A stretch of 32,656 nucleotides of DNA from the NCBI GenBank assembly GCA_027449545.1, contig DAIDLI010000078.1, positions 1-32,656 of the forward strand, written 5' to 3'. Origin of the DNA: Acidobacteriaceae bacterium. Lineage in GTDB: Bacteria > Acidobacteriota > Terriglobia > Terriglobales > Acidobacteriaceae. The notes under the pieces are model-generated. The model was given only the letters and a program-made list of their open reading frames with translations, ran no database searches and was not told where the DNA came from. Within the stretch, counting starts at the first letter, position 1. Each line of letters opens with the position of its first letter. A program made the position numbers and the translations under genes. Positions 24,640 to 32,656 of this stretch are shown here, piece after piece.

Positions 24640-25953
24640 CTAGGCTTCTCTCTGGAATCCGACCAGTTGCATGGCCTGCGTGGCTTCGGGATTGGTCATA
24701 AAGACATCCCAGACAAAACTGCTGCGCAGGTTTTCGGCCATGAGCACGGAGATGCCCTGGTCGATGCCCAGAACGTCGCGGTCGTACCAGTCGGCCGCGG
24801 GATGGAAGGCGTCCACAAAGCCGTAGCGGGTCCAAGCCAGCTTGCCCCACTTCTCTTTCATGGCGCGCAGCACCGCGAGACAATCGGCTGGGACAAAGGG
24901 CAGCGAACCCGCCGCGGCGCAAGGCACCACAGAGCCGTCGAGGGGACCCATTGCCGGCGGACCACCCCAGCCGGTGTAGCCGCCGATGGAGTCCGAAGCC
25001 GTCACGCCCCAGTAGTCCTTGTTGAACCACTCGGGATGCGAAAGACAGAAGGCCTCGTGCGCGCGCGTGGCAATCACCGAATTCTCGAAGTAGTCAGTGA
25101 AAGCGTCGCGCTTGTTGCGGAAGTCGAACCAGGCATGCGAATACTGGTGCGTGAAGATGGGGTCGGTGCCGCTGATGTACTGGTATCCTTCGAATCGGAC
25201 CACCGGGCGCGTAAAGTTGCGCCATACCTCAGGATTCACGGGATGCGAGGGCGAGCCAATGGCGAGCAGGTAGATCATCATCAGCTCGCAATAATGATCC
25301 CAGCGATGGGCGAGGAATCCCGATTCCGGCATCCAGCCCATCGAGAATGTGGAGCCGCCGTTGAGCAGCCACGGCCAATCCACTCGCTGATAGATCTGCT
25401 CGGCCATGTAGGTGATCTGCGGATCGTCGAAGTAGGCTTTGGCCGTGAGAATGCCGCAGAGCAGGATCGAGGTGTCGATGGAGGAGACCTCGGAACGGGC
25501 CCAGCGCACGCCGGTCTCGATGTCTGTGAAGTGGTAGAAGAAGCCGTGCACCTCGGGCATCTGGTTCAGGTGCCAGTGCAACGTAGTGCGCACGCGCTCC
25601 AATACCTGCTGGTGGGGCAGATAACCGCGCCGGTCGGCGATGCACAGAGCGGTGAGGCCAAAGCCCGTAGCGGCAATGCTGGCCATGCGGCGGGGATCGC
25701 GCGCGCCGTTCAGATTATGGCGTGCGCGGTCGAGCACCTGGCCGGTTTCAGGACTCCCCTGCTCCCAGAAATAGAGGGAACCAAGCCGCTCGAGTTCATC
25801 CAGGAAGGCTTCATCACCGCTGTCGAGTGGGAATGAGGAAGGGGTGCCTGCGAGCGCGAAGGCAGGAGGCACAACAGCACAACCTGCGGAAAGTGCCATG
25901 GCGCGGAGAAAGTGGCGGCGCGACATGGCCGCGGGGGAAGCATCAAGTGGCAT
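24640..25953 (-). CDS. Tat-exported GH144-like/glycoamylase-domain hydrolase
   Basis: A 437-residue exported enzyme with a twin-arginine signal (SRRHFLRAM at 11-19, then a hydrophobic run to about 36). The mature part matches the glycoamylase-like (PF10091) fold of GH144, whose characterised members are endo-beta-1,2-glucanases: an all-helical (alpha/alpha) barrel with stretches such as DRARHNLNG, ATGFGLTAL, WHLNQMPEVHGFFYHF, STFSMGWMPESGFLAHRWDHYCE and GPLDGSVVPCAAAGSLPF. It likely cleaves a beta-glucan in the periplasm. ATG 25953 is chosen, with GAGGGAA about eleven bases upstream; ATG 25926 (MSRRHFL) is a possible shorter start. It lies downstream of the GH39-like gene on the same strand, separated by 253 bases with a hairpin. 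The glucanase specificity is inferred from family only. Confidence 0.82.
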   Translation of the reverse strand: MPLDASPAAMSRRHFLRAMALSAGCAVVPPAFALAGTPSSFPLDSGDEAFLDELERLGSLYFWEQGSPETGQVLDRARHNLNGARDPRRMASIAATGFGLTALCIADRRGYLPHQQVLERVRTTLHWHLNQMPEVHGFFYHFTDIETGVRWARSEVSSIDTSILLCGILTAKAYFDDPQITYMAEQIYQRVDWPWLLNGGSTFSMGWMPESGFLAHRWDHYCELMMIYLLAIGSPSHPVNPEVWRNFTRPVVRFEGYQYISGTDPIFTHQYSHAWFDFRNKRDAFTDYFENSVIATRAHEAFCLSHPEWFNKDYWGVTASDSIGGYTGWGGPPAMGPLDGSVVPCAAAGSLPFVPADCLAVLRAMKEKWGKLAWTRYGFVDAFHPAADWYDRDVLGIDQGISVLMAENLRSSFVWDVFMTNPEATQAMQLVGFQREA

Positions 25954-26135
25954 ACAGCGTTCAGTTCCCTCAAAAAAGCACAAAAATGTTCTTACGATTG
26001 AGCGGAACGGTACGACACAACGAGCGGACGCCGACACACCCAATGCGGGCTAACCGGTCTTTTAATTGGCAAAAGCGGTACAGGCTTTATTTCATCTGAA
26101 GTGGAGAGTCAGGTCAAGTGCGGAGAGCCAATCCA

Positions 26136-26171
26136 GCAGCGCTCCCCACACCTTTAGACGAGGAGCGCTGC
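26136..26171 (-). terminator. Hairpin downstream of the GH39-like gene
   Basis: GCAGCGCTCC (26136-26145) and GGAGCGCTGC (26162-26171) form a perfect 10-bp stem with a 16-base loop, 36 bases after the GH39-like stop. The minus-strand bases after it are GGATTGGCTC, with no T-run, so termination may be partial. The remainder of 25954-26206 shows no gene. Confidence 0.5.
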
Positions 26172-26206
26172 ATAAGGCCAACAAGATTTGATTCAGGATA
26201 AAAACC

Positions 26207-27709
26207 CTAGTGAATTTCGACCACCGCCAGGCCCATGGGGGGTAGTTCGACGGACAAGCGGCCGTCCTGAAGCGGCTCCATCTGGCCTGGTCCCAAATCC
26301 GCTACCCGGCGCAGCTCTTCGACTTGCGTTTTACTCGGGTATTTGGGGCTTCCCATCTTCTTCCAGGCATCGAGCGTGTCGCCGTGGGTAGCATCCACGC
26401 GAAGGATCGAGGCATGTGCGCCGGCGGCAATCCCCTTCAAATCGAGATCGATGGTCTTGGCCGATCCAGTGCCGCCCGGCTCGACGTAGTTCCACAGCGC
26501 AATTTCCAGCGTGCCATCCTTACGGCGCGTGACCAGCACATTGGGAGACGAATTGGGCAGGCGCTCGGTCCCCAGCGCGTGCAGCAGTTGGAATGCGTCA
26601 TAAGAGGGCTTGGGAATACCGAGTTCCGCCACCAGGCCGAATCCGCCATAGAACGGCGTCTTGACTACGCCCTGTTCTTCGAAGACATCGGAGAAGCTCC
26701 AGTACGACATCATCTGCGTCATCCCGTCGCAGCGGCTGACGGTGTCGGCGAGCCAGGGCCCCATGTAGATGGAATCGGTCACATTCTGGCGGTTGTCATA
26801 AGCGGCGTTGAACTCGCTCCAGATGAGCGGAATCTTCGGCCGGGCTGAGTGCAGAATCTCCTCATGTACCTTCTGAACTGCCGGGCAAACCATCTGGAAG
26901 GGTGGGATATTGCGCTTGTCGTGGAAGACATTTTCAGCGCTGTCGTTGCCGTAGACGTGCGTGGAAACGAAGTCGAGCGGGACGTGATCCTTTTCAGCAT
27001 GAGCGATCATGTCCCCCACCCAAGCCGCCTGCGCGGTAGCCGGACCACCCACGCGAATGCGCGAGTTCACAGCCTTCAGTGCGCGAGCGGTGTTGTCGTA
27101 GAGCTCAAAGTAGCTCTTCTGCGCTGGGGTTCCGGTCCAGAAACCGATGTTGGGTTCGTTCCACACTTCGAAGTACCACTGCGAGACCTCATCGATGCCG
27201 TAGCGATCTACCAGGTGCTTCGCAAAAGCGGTGATCAGCGCATCCCACTTGGCGTAATCTTTGGGCGGCGAGATGATGGGGTGATACCAGAAGGCCTGAT
27301 AATCGAGGCGCGCGGCCAACGCCTTGGGCATAAAGCTAATTTCGACGAAGGGGCGGATGCCATTCTCGAGCAGCCCATCGTAGATCTGGTCGACATAGGA
27401 CCAGTTGTAGACGGGATTGCCGTGGGCGTCCTCACTATAGACGCCGTTCTCGTCATCGAGGATGGCGTGAAAGCGAACATACTTGAACTCGGTCACCTTC
27501 TTCACGCGCTGCAAGTCTTCGCGATAGCTCTGCCGCATCGACAGGCGGGCGCGGCCGGAGCCGAACATCTGCTCCCAGTAGTGCGGAAAGGGGTGCCCGG
27601 CGGCATGGGCGTCGATCGTTATCTGCTCCGGTGCTTGCGCATTGGCGAGCGCGGGCAAGCCGAGCAGGACAAAGCAAAAGGCCAGGAAAGAAATTATTCT
27701 CTTTTGCAC
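26207..27709 (-). CDS. Secreted GH39-like glycoside hydrolase (beta-xylosidase type)
   Basis: A 500-residue exported retaining glycosidase of the GH-A clan, best matching family 39 (beta-D-xylosidase and relatives). A Sec signal peptide occupies 1-24 (cleavage near ANA-QA). The TIM barrel spans about 35-390 with acid/base E185 in VWNEPN and nucleophile E299 in IWSEFN, followed by a beta-sandwich domain (about 395-500). It probably releases sugars from xylan-type or related oligosaccharides in the periplasm. The start is GTG 27709, with AGGAGAG about eight bases upstream. It begins 46 bases after the DUF885 gene and is likely the last gene of the OPT-DUF885-GH39 operon. A different GH39 specificity, for example alpha-L-iduronidase-like, cannot be excluded. 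Confidence 0.85.
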   Translation of the reverse strand: MQKRIISFLAFCFVLLGLPALANAQAPEQITIDAHAAGHPFPHYWEQMFGSGRARLSMRQSYREDLQRVKKVTEFKYVRFHAILDDENGVYSEDAHGNPVYNWSYVDQIYDGLLENGIRPFVEISFMPKALAARLDYQAFWYHPIISPPKDYAKWDALITAFAKHLVDRYGIDEVSQWYFEVWNEPNIGFWTGTPAQKSYFELYDNTARALKAVNSRIRVGGPATAQAAWVGDMIAHAEKDHVPLDFVSTHVYGNDSAENVFHDKRNIPPFQMVCPAVQKVHEEILHSARPKIPLIWSEFNAAYDNRQNVTDSIYMGPWLADTVSRCDGMTQMMSYWSFSDVFEEQGVVKTPFYGGFGLVAELGIPKPSYDAFQLLHALGTERLPNSSPNVLVTRRKDGTLEIALWNYVEPGGTGSAKTIDLDLKGIAAGAHASILRVDATHGDTLDAWKKMGSPKYPSKTQVEELRRVADLGPGQMEPLQDGRLSVELPPMGLAVVEIH

Positions 27710-27755
27710 GGGAAAGCTCTCCTCTCAGGAAGCTCTGAATGAAGTGCCTCAGCGT

Positions 27756-29096
27756 TCAGGGTTGCAGGACGCGGTCGATGGTCTCGATATCGACGAGACC
27801 GCTACATCCATAGATGGCGGGCAGCACCTTTTCGGGTGGGTAGGAGCGGCGCAGTTGGGCAACTTTTTCGGTGCCTGCTCGGTAAGCGGGCAAATACATA
27901 CGGCCCAGCAGCGGATGACGCCCCCAGGCGCCGGAGAGCTTGCCGGCGCGCTCTTCGGAGACCAGGAAATCGCGGCGCAGGATGGCGGCCACCTCGGCCT
28001 GAGCGGCGCCTTCGCCCCAGGTGAGGAACGAGGACTGGTTCTTGGCGTCATCCTGCAACAGGGCGAGCAGGACGCCAATCCTAAGATCTTCGTCAGGAAG
28101 TTGCTCGACCTCTTGGACGCCATAGGCAATCAGGATGGCATTGTTGGCGATGCCTTCAAACAGCGTGGCAGCACGGGTATTCATGGTCAGCACCGTGGCC
28201 TCGAAACCGGCTTTGCCGCGTACATAAAGATCCTGCAAATAGGCAAAGGTGGTTACGTGGCCGGGCACCACTTCATGGCTCACCAACTGCTCAAACTCAG
28301 GATAGGAGATTTGCAGCGAAGCATTGATCTCGTAACTGGCCTCGTAGCGGGGCTTGCCCTCGGCTGTGCGCGCGCGGCCGATGTAGTTCATTGAGCCGGA
28401 GAACCATGCCTCCTTGATGGGCAGAAAATCGATATTCGCTCGCGGCACTCCAGCCAGCTCTGCTGGCAGGTAAGGGACGAGATTCTTCGCGCTGAGGCTA
28501 TCAAAGTGCGCAATTACGGCAGCGCCCAGCGACTTCACTGAGGCCATCGGAGATACGCGCTCACGCCGCCAGGCATCTACCGCTTCCAGCAGCGAGGACT
28601 CGCCAGAGACCTTGTAGCCGGCGCGGGCCAGCAGATCGGCCACGCCTTCGCGCTTGGCGGCAGGATCGGACGGCACGGGAGGCTTGCCAGTCGAAGCTTC
28701 GACGGCGCGGGCGTACGGCACTGGAGCGCCCTTGCCCAGAACTTCCATCGCCAGGTCCCACATCACGTCGAGCGAGTGTGCCAGGCTCCCGAGGTAAGCG
28801 CCGCGCAGGCCGCCGGTCTTCTCCGCTTCGGAGCGCAGGCCGGCTATGGCCCCAGGCAGATCGGTCCCCTGCAGATAGGCATCCACGGCTTCGCGATCGA
28901 TGGCTTTGCCGGAGACTCCCCCGCTCTCGCGCAGACGGCCAGCGGCAGGATGAGCATAGGCAGGCGGCAGCGGCTCATCGGAGAACCATGAGTCCGCAAT
29001 GAAGCGTCCGGTGCCCGACGGGCACATCACGTCGCCACCCCAGAGCGTATCGATGCCGAGCACCGCATCCGCTACATACTTCCCTGCCCGATCCAT
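27756..29096 (-). CDS. DUF885-family metallopeptidase-like protein
   Basis: A 446-residue protein of the DUF885 family, putative zinc carboxypeptidase/oligopeptidase-like enzymes. The hallmark HExxPGH appears as HEVVPGH (H274, E275, H280), followed by a glutamate in TLFEGIANN that matches the third-ligand region of the family. No signal peptide is visible, so it should work in the cytoplasm. ATG 29096 overlaps the OPT transporter stop as TGATG, with AAGGAGG four bases upstream. This tight coupling suggests it cleaves peptides brought in by that transporter. The longer frame to 29138 lies inside the transporter gene. It is shorter than many DUF885 proteins (about 550-600 residues), mainly at the N-terminus, and the peptidase activity is inferred. 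Confidence 0.8.
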   Translation of the reverse strand: MDRAGKYVADAVLGIDTLWGGDVMCPSGTGRFIADSWFSDEPLPPAYAHPAAGRLRESGGVSGKAIDREAVDAYLQGTDLPGAIAGLRSEAEKTGGLRGAYLGSLAHSLDVMWDLAMEVLGKGAPVPYARAVEASTGKPPVPSDPAAKREGVADLLARAGYKVSGESSLLEAVDAWRRERVSPMASVKSLGAAVIAHFDSLSAKNLVPYLPAELAGVPRANIDFLPIKEAWFSGSMNYIGRARTAEGKPRYEASYEINASLQISYPEFEQLVSHEVVPGHVTTFAYLQDLYVRGKAGFEATVLTMNTRAATLFEGIANNAILIAYGVQEVEQLPDEDLRIGVLLALLQDDAKNQSSFLTWGEGAAQAEVAAILRRDFLVSEERAGKLSGAWGRHPLLGRMYLPAYRAGTEKVAQLRRSYPPEKVLPAIYGCSGLVDIETIDRVLQP

Positions 29097-31093
29097 CACT
29101 CCTCCTTCTTCTGTGCGACCCACCACACGTATAAGCAAAGGCTAGCAAAGAGCACCACCGAGACGGTCTGCGAGACCGGATCGAAGGCGTAGAAGGGCGT
29201 CTGGATAAGGTTCTCGCGGAATCCGGGAATGAGCCGCAGCGCCGCGCCAAGCACGCCACCCAGCGCACCGCCGGCCATCAGCCCGGAGGCAAGAATCACG
29301 CCCCGCTCACGAATGCGGCGGCCGGGCTCCCCCGCGGTATTTTCGGCTCGCCGGTTCACCAGATGCGAGAGCGCGCCCCCGGCCAGGATGGGCGTGGTCA
29401 GGCTCAGGGGCAGATACATGCCAAGGGCGAACACCATGGACGAACGGCCCAGCATCTCCAGCACTACCGTCATCATGACGCCGATGCCGAAGAGCAGATA
29501 AGTGACAGGCTGGTGGCTCATGAAGCCCACCACCAGCGCCTTCATAATGGAGGCCTGCGGCGCCGCCAGTACCGGCCGCGCGTCGCCAAGAGCCGCTTCG
29601 CCAAACTGGAAGGTGTGCGCCAGCATCACGATAGTGAGCCCCGCCGCCAGCGCCGCCACCAGCACGCCAATGAACTTCACCTTCTCCTGCGCCGACGGCG
29701 TAGAGCCCACCCAATAGCCCGTCTTGAGATCGGTGATGAACTGGCCGGAGACGCACAGCGCCGTGCACACCATGCCAGCAATCGCCATCACAAAAAACAT
29801 GCCCGTAGTCCCCGAGATTCCGAAGCGCAGCAGCACTACGGCCGAGATGATGACCGTCAGCATCGTCATGCCGGAGGCGGGATTGTTTGCGGTGGTCGCA
29901 ATGGCGTTGGCCGCTACGGAGGCAAAGAAGAACGCGAAGACCAGCGTGAGCGCCAGCCCCCAGGCCAGCACCGTCCAGGAGACGTGCAGCTTACCGAAAA
30001 AGACTGCGACGGCCAGCGTGGTCAGCACAAGCGCCAGCAGGAGGGTGACAACAGAGAGATCGCGATCGGTGCGCTCGGTCTGCTGGGCCTCGCTGCCGTG
30101 GAAGGCGTGCAGCGCGATGCCGAACGAGCCGGCAATGACGCGCAGCGACTTGATGACGCCGAGAATGCCCGCCGATGCGATCGCCCCCACGCCGATGAAG
30201 CGCACGTAATTGCCGTAGATCTCGGCAGCCGACATCTGTGCGACCGGGAGCGTTCCGGGATAGACGGCCAAGGGCATGTGGCTGCCCAGGAACCAGACTG
30301 CGGGGATCAGCACAAAGTTGGCCAGGACACCGCCGGCGCAGAAGACGATGGCGCTGCGAAGCCCCATGACGTAGCCGAGGCCGAGGATAAAACCAATGGC
30401 GTCGAAGTTGAATACCATGCGGCCGCGCTCCGCCAGCCCGCGCATCAGGGGGATAAATTGCAGGTTGACCACCTCCTTCCACACATGGAAGGTGGTCACA
30501 AAAAAGTCGTACAGGCCTGCAATCAGGGTGGCCTGCAACAGCAACTTGGCCTGGGAGCCACCCTTCTCGCCTGTGACCAGAACCTCAGTGATGGCGGTGG
30601 CCTCAGGGAACGGAAACTGCCCATGCATCTCGCGCACGAAGTAGCGGCGCAGCGGCAGGATGAAGAGCACCCCGAGGCAGCCCCCGGCCAGGCAGATAAA
30701 CACCGTCTGGATGGGATGCGGATTCAGATGAAGGATGTAAAGCGCGGGAAGTGTAAAGACCGCGCCGGCCACCACCGCCGCAGAGGCCCCACCAATCCCA
30801 ATTGTGATGACATTCTCCAAAAGCGTGGAGCGGCGAGCGTACATGCGTGCCAGTGCGATGGTAAGGATGGAGATAGGAATGGCGGCTTCCATGCCTTGAC
30901 CGACTTTAAGGGTGGAGTAGGCCGAAGCGACGGTGAAGACAAAGCAGAACAGCGCACCCCACAGGACGGCGCGCCACGTCACCTCCGGCGGGTGAGCGTC
31001 GGCCGGAAGGATGGGTTTGTACTCTTCGCCGCGATGCAGCGGGCGGTAGGCATTTTCCGGAAGGGCGGCTGTTTGCGTCTCAGTCTCGATCAT
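29096..31093 (-). CDS. OPT-family oligopeptide transporter
   Basis: A 665-residue integral membrane protein of the OPT family, which takes up oligopeptides (or metal chelates in the YSL branch) with protons. About 14-16 hydrophobic helices are visible from residue 40 onward, with family stretches such as YSTLKVGQGMEAAIPISI, FPEATAITEVL, NNPASGMTMLT and DLKTGYWVGSTPSAQ. The N-terminus (MIETETQ) is cytoplasmic and lacks a signal. ATG 31093 is favoured over the longer frame to 31180 because the family alignment begins near here and AGGA lies about nine bases upstream. It is the first gene of a likely operon with the DUF885 peptidase and GH39-like hydrolase, and is divergent from the GH28-like gene. 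Confidence 0.92.
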   Translation of the reverse strand: MIETETQTAALPENAYRPLHRGEEYKPILPADAHPPEVTWRAVLWGALFCFVFTVASAYSTLKVGQGMEAAIPISILTIALARMYARRSTLLENVITIGIGGASAAVVAGAVFTLPALYILHLNPHPIQTVFICLAGGCLGVLFILPLRRYFVREMHGQFPFPEATAITEVLVTGEKGGSQAKLLLQATLIAGLYDFFVTTFHVWKEVVNLQFIPLMRGLAERGRMVFNFDAIGFILGLGYVMGLRSAIVFCAGGVLANFVLIPAVWFLGSHMPLAVYPGTLPVAQMSAAEIYGNYVRFIGVGAIASAGILGVIKSLRVIAGSFGIALHAFHGSEAQQTERTDRDLSVVTLLLALVLTTLAVAVFFGKLHVSWTVLAWGLALTLVFAFFFASVAANAIATTANNPASGMTMLTVIISAVVLLRFGISGTTGMFFVMAIAGMVCTALCVSGQFITDLKTGYWVGSTPSAQEKVKFIGVLVAALAAGLTIVMLAHTFQFGEAALGDARPVLAAPQASIMKALVVGFMSHQPVTYLLFGIGVMMTVVLEMLGRSSMVFALGMYLPLSLTTPILAGGALSHLVNRRAENTAGEPGRRIRERGVILASGLMAGGALGGVLGAALRLIPGFRENLIQTPFYAFDPVSQTVSVVLFASLCLYVWWVAQKKEE

Positions 31094-31409
31094 GCAGGCG
31101 TTCCTGGCCCTGGGCGGCGTTATGCAGCGCGCAAAGTTCCGTGCAATGGCAGGCGCTCCGGCTGCTGCGACAGCAGGCATGGAGCGAAATGTCCGCGGAG
31201 GGCATAGGGAATTCTAACCCCGGGGCCGTGCGTGCCGGGCAAATCCGCACCTCCGGGTAAAGTGCAATGCAGAAATTGTTTCCATACCTGCGGTCGGGGC
31301 AGTACCATGTTTCGATGTTGTTGATCAGTCTTCCCTGCTCGCTCCATTGCACGGAGTGATGCGAACCAACGAATCGCAGTGAAAACCTCACGTAGATGAA
31401 AGGGCCTTC
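31094..31409. promoter_or_regulatory. 316-base divergent control region with repeated GTGCAATG
   Basis: This region separates the divergent OPT transporter and GH28-like genes and must hold both promoters. The word GTGCAATG occurs at 31141-31148 and 31262-31269 and, inverted, within 31344-31352; the first and third copies extend to GTGCAATGG. A small hairpin CTGCTG-CGA-CAGCAG lies near 31161. No good -35/-10 pair was found on either strand. Three eight-base copies in 316 bases may be chance. Confidence 0.3.
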
Positions 31410-32656
31410 ATGGACAAATTCAGCAGCATGCGGCGTAATTTTTTGCGTGCCGGCGGACTGGGCGCGGCAGCGATCGGAATTCCGGCGGTATCGCTGGCGG
31501 CTTCGGCTGGCGGACCCAAACCGGGCATGGGCTCATTCGATGTCCGGCAGTACGGCGCCACCGGAGACGGCAAAACGGTCGATACTCCCGCGGTGAACCG
31601 CGCCATTGAAGCGGCTGCCGCCGCTGGCGGAGGCATCGTCCTCTTCCCCGCTGGCACCTATCTCTGCTTTTCGATTCACCTCAAGAGCAACGTCCATCTG
31701 CACCTGGAGCAAGGCTCGACGATTCTGGCCGCGGACTCCCCGAAGCCTGGCGAGAAGACCGGATACAACGGCGGGACCTACGATCAGGCAGAGCCTAACA
31801 ATCCCTGGGAGCCCTACCAGGACTTCGGCCACAACCACTGGCACAATTCGCTGATCTGGGGCGAAGACCTGCACGACTTCAGCATCACCGGTCCGGGGCT
31901 GATCTATGGCAAAGGCCTCAGCTTCGGCGCCGGCCCAGGCCTCCCCCCGGGTGCTCCGCCCACCGCTCAGCACCGCCATTACCAGCCGCGCGGCAACTAT
32001 ACGATGTACCAGGCCGAGCAGCAAGGCGTCGGCAATAAAGCTATCGCCCTCAAGAACTGCCACAATGTGCTGCTGCGCGACTTCTCCATCCTCAAAGGCG
32101 GGCACTTCGGGTTGCTGCTCACCGGGGTAGACAATCTGACCATCGACAATCTGAAGATCGACACCGATCGCGACGGCATGGACATCGACTGCTGCCAGAA
32201 CGTTCGGGTGTCCAACTGTACGGTGAATTCGCCCTGGGATGACGGGATCTGCCCCAAGTCCAGCTTCGCGCTCGGCTATCTCCGGCCCACCCGGAACGTT
32301 ACCATCAGCGACTGCTTTGTGAGCGGCTGCTACCAGTTAGGCACCGTGCTCGACGGCACCTTCAAGAAGTTTCCCGAAGGGCAGCACTCGGGTTACACCG
32401 GGCGTATCAAGTGCGGCACAGAGTCCAATGGCGGCTTTATTAATATCAGCATTGCCAACTGCGTCTTTGAAGGCTGCCACGGATACGCTCTGGAATCGGT
32501 GGACGGTGCTCTGCTGGAAGACATCGCGATTACCAACACGACCATGCGCGATCTGCACGCCTCCGGTCCGCTCTTCATGCGCCTGGGATCGCGCCTGCGC
32601 GGCCCCCATGCGAAGGTGGGCACGCTCAAGCGCATCCTGGTCAACAACCTGGTCTG
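31410..32656 (+). CDS. Tat-exported GH28-like (polygalacturonase-type) protein, cut by the window end
   Basis: The first 415 codons of a gene that stays open to the end of the window. A twin-arginine signal (MRRNFLRAG at 7-15, then a hydrophobic run to about 32) marks an exported protein. Residues 41-85 match the pectate-lyase-superfamily start (GSFDVRQYGATGDGKTVDT). A right-handed beta-helix follows. Of the GH28 signature elements I see DTDRDGMDID (251-260, the NTD-like site), DD at 277-278 in WDDGICPKS, and RIK at 332-334; the usual GHG is not apparent. This suggests a pectin- or rhamnogalacturonan-type hydrolase that has diverged. ATG 31410 has AAAGGG about seven bases upstream. The 3' end and true length are unknown. 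Confidence 0.85.
   Translation, partial: MDKFSSMRRNFLRAGGLGAAAIGIPAVSLAASAGGPKPGMGSFDVRQYGATGDGKTVDTPAVNRAIEAAAAAGGGIVLFPAGTYLCFSIHLKSNVHLHLEQGSTILAADSPKPGEKTGYNGGTYDQAEPNNPWEPYQDFGHNHWHNSLIWGEDLHDFSITGPGLIYGKGLSFGAGPGLPPGAPPTAQHRHYQPRGNYTMYQAEQQGVGNKAIALKNCHNVLLRDFSILKGGHFGLLLTGVDNLTIDNLKIDTDRDGMDIDCCQNVRVSNCTVNSPWDDGICPKSSFALGYLRPTRNVTISDCFVSGCYQLGTVLDGTFKKFPEGQHSGYTGRIKCGTESNGGFINISIANCVFEGCHGYALESVDGALLEDIAITNTTMRDLHASGPLFMRLGSRLRGPHAKVGTLKRILVNNLV

Noticed and set aside
24332..25030. N-terminal extension of the SDR frame up to 25030
   Set aside because: The upstream residues are arginine-rich and overlap the GH144-like gene, while ATG 24331 has a perfect ribosome site and family-typical start.
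29363..31207. 614-codon plus-strand frame opposite the OPT transporter
   Set aside because: The sequence is highly hydrophilic, low in complexity and exactly antisense to a membrane protein gene, with no ribosome site or domain.
1..32656. CRISPR array, insertion sequence or prophage
   Set aside because: No regularly spaced repeats, transposase, integrase or phage structural genes were seen on either strand.

Overview
The window is a GC-rich chromosomal segment from a bacterium that looks like an acidobacterium (Terriglobia/Acidobacteriaceae). This is inferred from gene content and style, not from a marker gene: high GC with strong G/C third positions, several Tat-exported polysaccharide hydrolases, an AddB-like protein of the roughly 900-residue 'probable DNA repair protein' type, and a two-subunit 2-oxoacid:ferredoxin oxidoreductase. 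No 16S rRNA or ribosomal protein gene is present to settle it.

Layout. 52-3089 (minus): an amino-acid/hydroxy-acid cluster of a LarA-like nickel-pincer racemase homologue, a single-domain asparaginase and threonine 3-dehydrogenase. 3225-3314 (minus): tRNA-Ser(GGA). 3495-6047 (plus): a Tat-exported GH2 beta-galactosidase-like enzyme. 6233-9113 (plus): korA-korB, behind a perfect TATAAT -10 box and closed by a 16-bp-stem terminator. 9200-15524 (minus): an AddB-like then AddA-like helicase-nuclease pair with overlapping ends. 15641-18932 (plus): a SCO-type copper lipoprotein with an N-terminal CusF-like domain, a four-helix membrane protein of unknown role, and an MsbA-type ABC exporter. 19046-19855 (plus): an IclR regulator. 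19951-20028 (plus): tRNA-Asp(GTC). 20247-20903 (plus): a visibly lower-GC HEPN/DUF4145-like gene. 21021-21629 (minus): a DinB-like protein. 21719-21972 (plus): a small gene broken by an apparent one-base deletion. 22042-24331 (minus): murA and a stress-type SDR. 24640-31093 (minus): GH144-like and GH39-like hydrolases, a DUF885 peptidase and an OPT oligopeptide transporter. 31410-end (plus): a GH28-like pectinase-type protein running off the window.

How the genes fit together. Two themes are clear: plant or microbial polysaccharide breakdown by exported hydrolases (GH2, GH144, GH39, GH28), and peptide/amino-acid use (the coupled OPT transporter and DUF885 peptidase, asparaginase, threonine dehydrogenase). 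KorAB links this to central carbon metabolism. The rest is housekeeping: recombinational repair, peptidoglycan precursor synthesis, copper/oxidase assembly and tRNAs. I see no CRISPR array, prophage, transposase or integrase, and no clear biosynthetic gene cluster. The least ordinary items are the HEPN-type gene beside tRNA-Asp, the frameshifted small gene at a G-run, the truncated asparaginase in the LarA-like cluster, and the CusF-SCO fusion. None of these amounts on its own to a new system.
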